Source: Nocardioides sp. YR527 (GTDB lineage Bacteria > Actinomycetota > Actinomycetes > Propionibacteriales > Nocardioidaceae). From it: a stretch of DNA of 64,000 nt. Within the stretch, counting starts at the first letter, position 1, and the number at the start of each line of letters is the position of its first letter. The stretch lies in contig NZ_FNFN01000001.1 of assembly GCF_900101045.1 (NCBI RefSeq), positions 372,001 through 436,000 of the forward strand. The letters are read 5' to 3'. The position numbers and the translations under genes are program-made. Shown in pieces: positions 60,546 to 64,000 of this stretch. The notes under the pieces are model-generated. The model did not search any database. It worked only from the letters and a program-made list of their open reading frames with translations, and had not been told where the DNA came from.

Positions 60546-61366
60546 GCACTCCGTTCTATGTCTCTCCTGAGCAGCTGATGCGCGACCGCGCGGACTTCGC
60601 GCGCAAGGGCATCTCCCGAGGTCGGGCGCTGGTCTCGCTGCAGTACGCCGACGGCATCGTGTTCGCCTCCGAGAACCCCTCGGCGGCGCTGCACAAGGTG
60701 AGCGAGATCTACGACCGGATCGCCTTCGCCGCGGTCGGGCGCTACAACGAGTTCGAGAACCTCCGCATCGCCGGCGTGCGACTGGCCGACATGCGCGGTT
60801 ACGCCTACGACCGGCGAGACGTCACCGGCCGCGGCCTGGCCAACGCCTACGCCCAGACCCTCGGCACGATCTTCTCCTCGGGCGGGGAGAAGCCCTACGA
60901 GGTCGAGCTGTTCGTCGGCGAGATCGGCGACACCGCGGAGGCGGACCAGCTCTACCGGCTCACCTACGACGGCCAGGTCGTCGACGAGCACGGCTTCGCC
61001 GCCATCGGCGGTGCCGCCGAGGCCGTCGGTGGCTACCTCAAGGAGCGCTACACCGAGGGCGCCTCGCTCGAGGACGCCATCAAGCTGGCGGTCGCCGCGC
61101 TCGGTCACACCGAGACCGAGGACCGGGAGATCGAGGCGAAGAACCTCGAGGTCGCGGTCCTCGACCGCAACCGCACCCAGCCGCGCAAGTTCCGCAGGAT
61201 CCGGCCGGCGACGCTGGTCGAGATCCTCGGCTCGGCCGCCCCGACCGCAGAGGTCGAGGCAGCCAAGCCGGCGGAGAAGCCGGCCGAGAAGCCGGTCGAC
61301 GAGGCCCCGCTGGCCCCGCCGGCAGAAGACGACGGCGAGCCGCCGATCGCCCCGCCGATAAGCTGA
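60542..61366 (+). CDS. prcA: 20S proteasome alpha subunit
   Basis: Ring subunit that gates the proteasome and docks Mpa. The 274-residue protein has the N-terminal gate [52 protein letters not shown] and [22 protein letters not shown]. The C terminus after about residue 235 is Pro/Glu/Lys-rich and repetitive ([12 protein letters not shown]). It lacks the catalytic Thr, as all alpha subunits do. A perfect 16-bp terminator follows. Confidence 0.97.
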   Translation: MSTPFYVSPEQLMRDRADFARKGISRGRALVSLQYADGIVFASENPSAALHKVSEIYDRIAFAAVGRYNEFENLRIAGVRLADMRGYAYDRRDVTGRGLANAYAQTLGTIFSSGGEKPYEVELFVGEIGDTAEADQLYRLTYDGQVVDEHGFAAIGGAAEAVGGYLKERYTEGASLEDAIKLAVAALGHTETEDREIEAKNLEVAVLDRNRTQPRKFRRIRPATLVEILGSAAPTAEVEAAKPAEKPAEKPVDEAPLAPPAEDDGEPPIAPPIS

Positions 61367-61376
61367 TCTCGGCGAC

Positions 61377-61412
61377 GTGGGAGTGCTGAGGCGGTGGCCT
61401 CAGCACTCCCAC
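61377..61412. terminator. perfect 16-bp hairpin after prcA
   Basis: GTGGGAGTGCTGAGGC (61377-61392) pairs perfectly with GCCTCAGCACTCCCAC (61397-61412) over a GGTG loop, 11 bases after prcA and 16 bases after the stop of the convergent VOC gene. It can serve both strands. Confidence 0.88.
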
Positions 61413-61427
61413 GCCACATCTCAGGCG

Positions 61428-61868
61428 TCAGCCGATCTGGTCCGAGAGCGAGACGACGATGCCTTCGGGCCCGCGCACGTACGCCATCCGCACGACGTCC
61501 TCGTAGACGCCGACTCCGCCGACCAGCCCGTAGCCCTTCTCCGCCAGGGCCGCGAGAACCGCGTCGAGGTCGTCGACCTGGAAGCAGACGTTGCGCAGAC
61601 CCAGGACGTTGGCCATCGCCTCGGGCGTGCCGGGCACATGGTCGGGACGTACGAACCGGGCGAGCTCGAGGGTGGTGTCGCCACCCGGCGGGCGCAGCAT
61701 CACGACCTCGCAGCGTGATCCCGGGAGTCCGCAGACGGTGTCGATGAACTCGCCCTCGACGAACGTGCGTCCCTCGATCTCCAGGCCCAGGTCGACGAAG
61801 AACTCCGTGGCCAGGTCGATGTCGGCGACGGTGATGCCGACGTGGTCGAACTTCAACAGGTGTGTCAT
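61428..61868 (-). CDS. VOC family protein
   Basis: A 146-residue single VOC-domain protein with FDHVGITVADIDLATEFFVDLGLE and, in the second half, NVCFQVDDLDAVLAALAEKGYGLVGG with GPEGIVVSLSD, the usual metal-ligand positions (His, Glu). The substrate is unknown. The ATG at 61868 has GAGG about nine bases upstream. The ATG at 61877 is too close to it. The gene is convergent with prcA. Confidence 0.87.
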   Translation of the reverse strand: MTHLLKFDHVGITVADIDLATEFFVDLGLEIEGRTFVEGEFIDTVCGLPGSRCEVVMLRPPGGDTTLELARFVRPDHVPGTPEAMANVLGLRNVCFQVDDLDAVLAALAEKGYGLVGGVGVYEDVVRMAYVRGPEGIVVSLSDQIG

Positions 61869-61951
61869 GACTGCCATCCTCGTGTTCGTCGGGTGTCTCT
61901 GCCCGGTGAACGAGGCCGACCGGCCGTTCTCTACACGTCAGGGTGGTTGGT

Positions 61952-61957
61952 TAGGGT
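61952..61957 (+). promoter_or_regulatory. -10 element, probable leaderless promoter
   Basis: TAGGGT ends 7 bases before the GTG at 61965. Confidence 0.5.
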
Positions 61958-61964
61958 CGCTTCT

Positions 61965-62936
61965 GTGGACGTCGAGGCGGAGAACGGCGCGCGCTCGGCG
62001 CCGGCGGGGTCGACGTGGCGACGCGGAAGGCCGCTGGTGCTCATCGCGGTGCTGCTCGCGCTGGTGATCGCGCTGCACGAGCTGGTGCCGAACCGCTGGG
62101 GCAACCTGGGTTCGCTGGTCGCGACGTTCCTGCCGTGGTTCGTCCTGGCGGTCCCGCTGCTGCTCCTCGGCGCGGCCCTACGTCGCTCGGCCCTCGCCGC
62201 GCTGCTCGCGCTGGCCCCGCTCGCCGCCTGGGTGGGCGTGTTCGGCCCACAGCTGATGCCCGTCGAGGCGGCGGCGTACGACCTCACGGTCGTCCAGCAC
62301 AACGTCGCCGATGACAACGACGATGTCGCGCGGACCGTCGAGCTCCTGCTGGCCGAGGATCCCGACATCGTGGCGCTCGAGGAGCTCACCTCCGAGAATC
62401 TCCCGCAGTACGAAGCCGCGCTGGAGCCGACCTTCGAGCATCACACGACTCAGGGGACCGTCGGGCTCTGGTCGCGTCACCCGATCTCGGAGCGTACGCG
62501 GGTCGACATCCGCCCCGCGGGCATCGACGCGTCCTGGGACCGGTGCCTGCGAGCCGTCGTCCAGACCCCGGAGGGCGAGGTGACGGTCTACGTGGCGCAC
62601 CTTCCCTCCGTCCGGGTGGGCCCGCGTGGGCTCGCGGCCTACAGCCGCAACCGGAGCGCGGAGCTGCTGGGGGAGGCGATCGCCGCGGATCCGGCGCCGG
62701 CGGTGGTGCTGGCCGGCGACCTCAACGGCAACCTCCTCGACCCCGGCCTCGCACCTCTGACCGAGGAGGTCTCGCGCGAGGAGCACGGGTTCCGGTTCAC
62801 CTTCCCCTCCGCGCTCCCCGTCGTCCAGCTCGACCACGTGCTCGCACGCGGTGCCGAGGTGAGGGATCTGCGGGTGCTGCCGCGCTCCGGCAGCGACCAT
62901 CTGCCGGTGGTGTCGCGCGTGTCGCTGGGTCAGTGA
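61965..62936 (+). CDS. endonuclease/exonuclease/phosphatase-family membrane protein
   Basis: A 323-residue protein with three N-terminal membrane segments (about 22-95, LVLIAVLLALVIALH, FLPWFVLAVPLLLLGAAL, ALLALAPLAAWVGVFG) and an extracytoplasmic EEP domain. The catalytic motifs are VVQHNVADDNDD (Asn), DIVALEEL (Glu), WSRHPISER, VVLAGDLNGNLLDPG (Asp/Asn) and SGSDHLPVV (Asp-His). It may act on nucleotides, DNA or phospholipids outside the cell. The GTG at 61965 is chosen because a TAGGGT precedes it. Its stop overlaps the convergent SulP gene by seven bases. Confidence 0.88.
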   Translation: MDVEAENGARSAPAGSTWRRGRPLVLIAVLLALVIALHELVPNRWGNLGSLVATFLPWFVLAVPLLLLGAALRRSALAALLALAPLAAWVGVFGPQLMPVEAAAYDLTVVQHNVADDNDDVARTVELLLAEDPDIVALEELTSENLPQYEAALEPTFEHHTTQGTVGLWSRHPISERTRVDIRPAGIDASWDRCLRAVVQTPEGEVTVYVAHLPSVRVGPRGLAAYSRNRSAELLGEAIAADPAPAVVLAGDLNGNLLDPGLAPLTEEVSREEHGFRFTFPSALPVVQLDHVLARGAEVRDLRVLPRSGSDHLPVVSRVSLGQ

Positions 62937-64000
62937 CCGCTGAGCTGACCGGTCAGCCGCTCGTGCCGGTCGGCGCTGGACCGGTTCAGGCCGACGATGC
63001 GTACGGACTTGTTCTTGGCCTCGTACTTGTGGGTGATCGCGTCGAGGGTCGCGACCGTGGAGGCGTCCCAGATGTGGGAGTCGGAGAGGTCGATGACGAT
63101 CTCGTCGGGGTCCTCGGCGTACTCGAACTGGGTGTAGAGGTCGTTGCTCGAGGCGAAGAAGAGCTCGCCGGCGACCCGGTAGACGGCCCGCACGCTCCCG
63201 TCGGCGTCCTCGACGAGCTCCCGGTGCGTCTGGGTCAGGTGCGCGACACGGCGCGCGAAGAGGGTCATCGCGACCAGGACCCCGACGATGACACCGATCG
63301 CGAGGTTGTGGGTCGCGACGGTGAACGCGACGGTCGTGAGCATCACCGCGGTCTCCGAGAGCGGCATCCGCCGCAGGGTGGCGGGCCGGATCGAGTGCCA
63401 GTCGAAGGCGCTGACCGAGACCATGATCATCACCGCGACCAGGGCGGCCATCGGGATCAGCGCCACGGTGTCGCCGAACCCGACGACCAGGACGAGCAGG
63501 AAGAGGCCGGCGAGGAAGGTGGACAGGCGCGTACGGGCGCCGGAGACCTTGACGTTGATCATCGTCTGACCGACGACCGCGCAGCCGCCCATGCCGCCGA
63601 AGAGGCCGGTGATCAGGTTCGCGAGGCCCTGAGCGCCGGCCTCGCGGGTCTTGTCGGAGTGGGTGTCGGTGATGTCGTCGACCAGCTTGGCGGTCATCAA
63701 CGACTCGAGCAGGCCGACCAGCGCCATCCCCAGTGCGTAGGGGGCGATGATCTGCAGCGTGTCGAGGGTGAGAGGTACGTCGGGGAGGAACCAGGTCGGC
63801 AGGCTGTCGGGCAGCTTGCCCTGGTCGCCGACGTTCGGCACGTCGACCGCGCCGATGACGGTGAAGGCGGTGAGCGCGACGATCGCGACCAGCGGCGCCG
63901 GGATCACCTTGTTGATCCGCGGGAAGCCCACGATGACGGCGATACCGACGGCGATCATCGGGTAGACGGCCCAGGGCACGTCGACCATGTGGACGATCTG
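62930..64000 (-). CDS. SulP family anion transporter, 5' end outside window
   Basis: The visible 357 residues include about eight membrane segments and a C-terminal STAS domain (about 260-345: VYRVAGELFFASSNDL, DPDEIVIDLSDSHIWDASTVATLDAI). GMGGCAVVGQTMINVKVSGARTR and LLESLMTAKLVDDITDTHSD are SulP signatures of the segment-8 to -10 region. The frame is open to base 64000 (QIVHMVDVPW), so the ATG at 63988 is internal. It probably moves bicarbonate or sulfate, but the ion cannot be told from the sequence. Confidence 0.92.
   Translation of the reverse strand, partial: QIVHMVDVPWAVYPMIAVGIAVIVGFPRINKVIPAPLVAIVALTAFTVIGAVDVPNVGDQGKLPDSLPTWFLPDVPLTLDTLQIIAPYALGMALVGLLESLMTAKLVDDITDTHSDKTREAGAQGLANLITGLFGGMGGCAVVGQTMINVKVSGARTRLSTFLAGLFLLVLVVGFGDTVALIPMAALVAVMIMVSVSAFDWHSIRPATLRRMPLSETAVMLTTVAFTVATHNLAIGVIVGVLVAMTLFARRVAHLTQTHRELVEDADGSVRAVYRVAGELFFASSNDLYTQFEYAEDPDEIVIDLSDSHIWDASTVATLDAITHKYEAKNKSVRIVGLNRSSADRHERLTGQLSGH

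Overview
The window is a dense, high-GC bacterial chromosome segment of actinobacterial type, most like Nocardioides or another Nocardioidaceae. This assignment is inferred from gene order and protein families: an alaS-ruvX-mltG-aro-efp-nusB block, a pyrR-pyrB-pyrC / carA-carB-pyrD-pyrF-mihF-gmk-rpoZ-coaBC-metK-priA-def-fmt-rsmB block, and a complete Pup-proteasome locus (mpa, dop, pup, prcB, prcA). GTG starts, ATGA stop/start overlaps and TAnnnT hexamers 6-9 nt before start codons (leaderless promoters) are frequent. No rRNA, tRNA, CRISPR array, transposase, integrase or phage gene was seen.

Layout. 1-8934: alaS (5' end missing), ruvX, mltG, aroE, a prepilin peptidase, aroC, aroK and aroB, nearly all overlapping or within a few bases. 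9016-12395: an insertion between aroB and aroQ with a DUF6000-like protein, a VOC protein with an AraC regulator, and a TetR/acyl-CoA dehydrogenase pair with a candidate operator. 12487-14710: aroQ, a membrane protein, efp, nusB. 14885-17101: a ParA/MinD-like ATPase and a quinone oxidoreductase. 17105-33077: de novo UMP synthesis. pyrR-pyrB-pyrC and carA-carB-pyrD-pyrF are two operons, each preceded by nearly the same PyrR-binding hairpin that pairs with its Shine-Dalgarno. They are separated by about 6.7 kb of accessory genes: a methyltransferase, DUF2200, an ABC-F protein with a five-codon leader ORF, an orphan VapB-like antitoxin, a Nudix hydrolase, a frameshifted YhcG-type nuclease and a DUF2510-AIM24 protein.

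33204-42857: a lipoprotein, mihF, gmk, rpoZ, coaBC, metK, a helicase-dead PriA, def, fmt and rsmB. 42862-48447: an ECF sigma factor with a membrane partner, a stand-alone LigD polymerase domain, an acyltransferase-3/SGNH protein and a RecB-like nuclease. 48525-61366: M50 protease, trmI and mpa, then about 5 kb of accessory genes (DUF2157/GDYXXLXY pair, small membrane proteins, an AbiEi/endonuclease-like gene between two direct repeats, a methyltransferase, a GNAT), then dop-pup-prcB-prcA. 61428-64000: a VOC protein, an endonuclease/exonuclease/phosphatase-family membrane protein and a SulP transporter cut by the window end.

The most interesting non-coding signals are a three-copy family of roughly 90-bp dispersed palindromes that always sit at gene 3' ends (33085, 55115, 56296), one copy of which carries a 24-bp insertion and supplies the C-terminal codons of a methyltransferase. 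Next come the duplicated PyrR leaders, the five-codon leader ORF before the ABC-F gene, and a 27-codon leader ORF that overlaps the dop start as ATGA. A new multi-gene system cannot be demonstrated from the sequence alone. The repeat family and the leader ORFs are the best candidates for undescribed biology.
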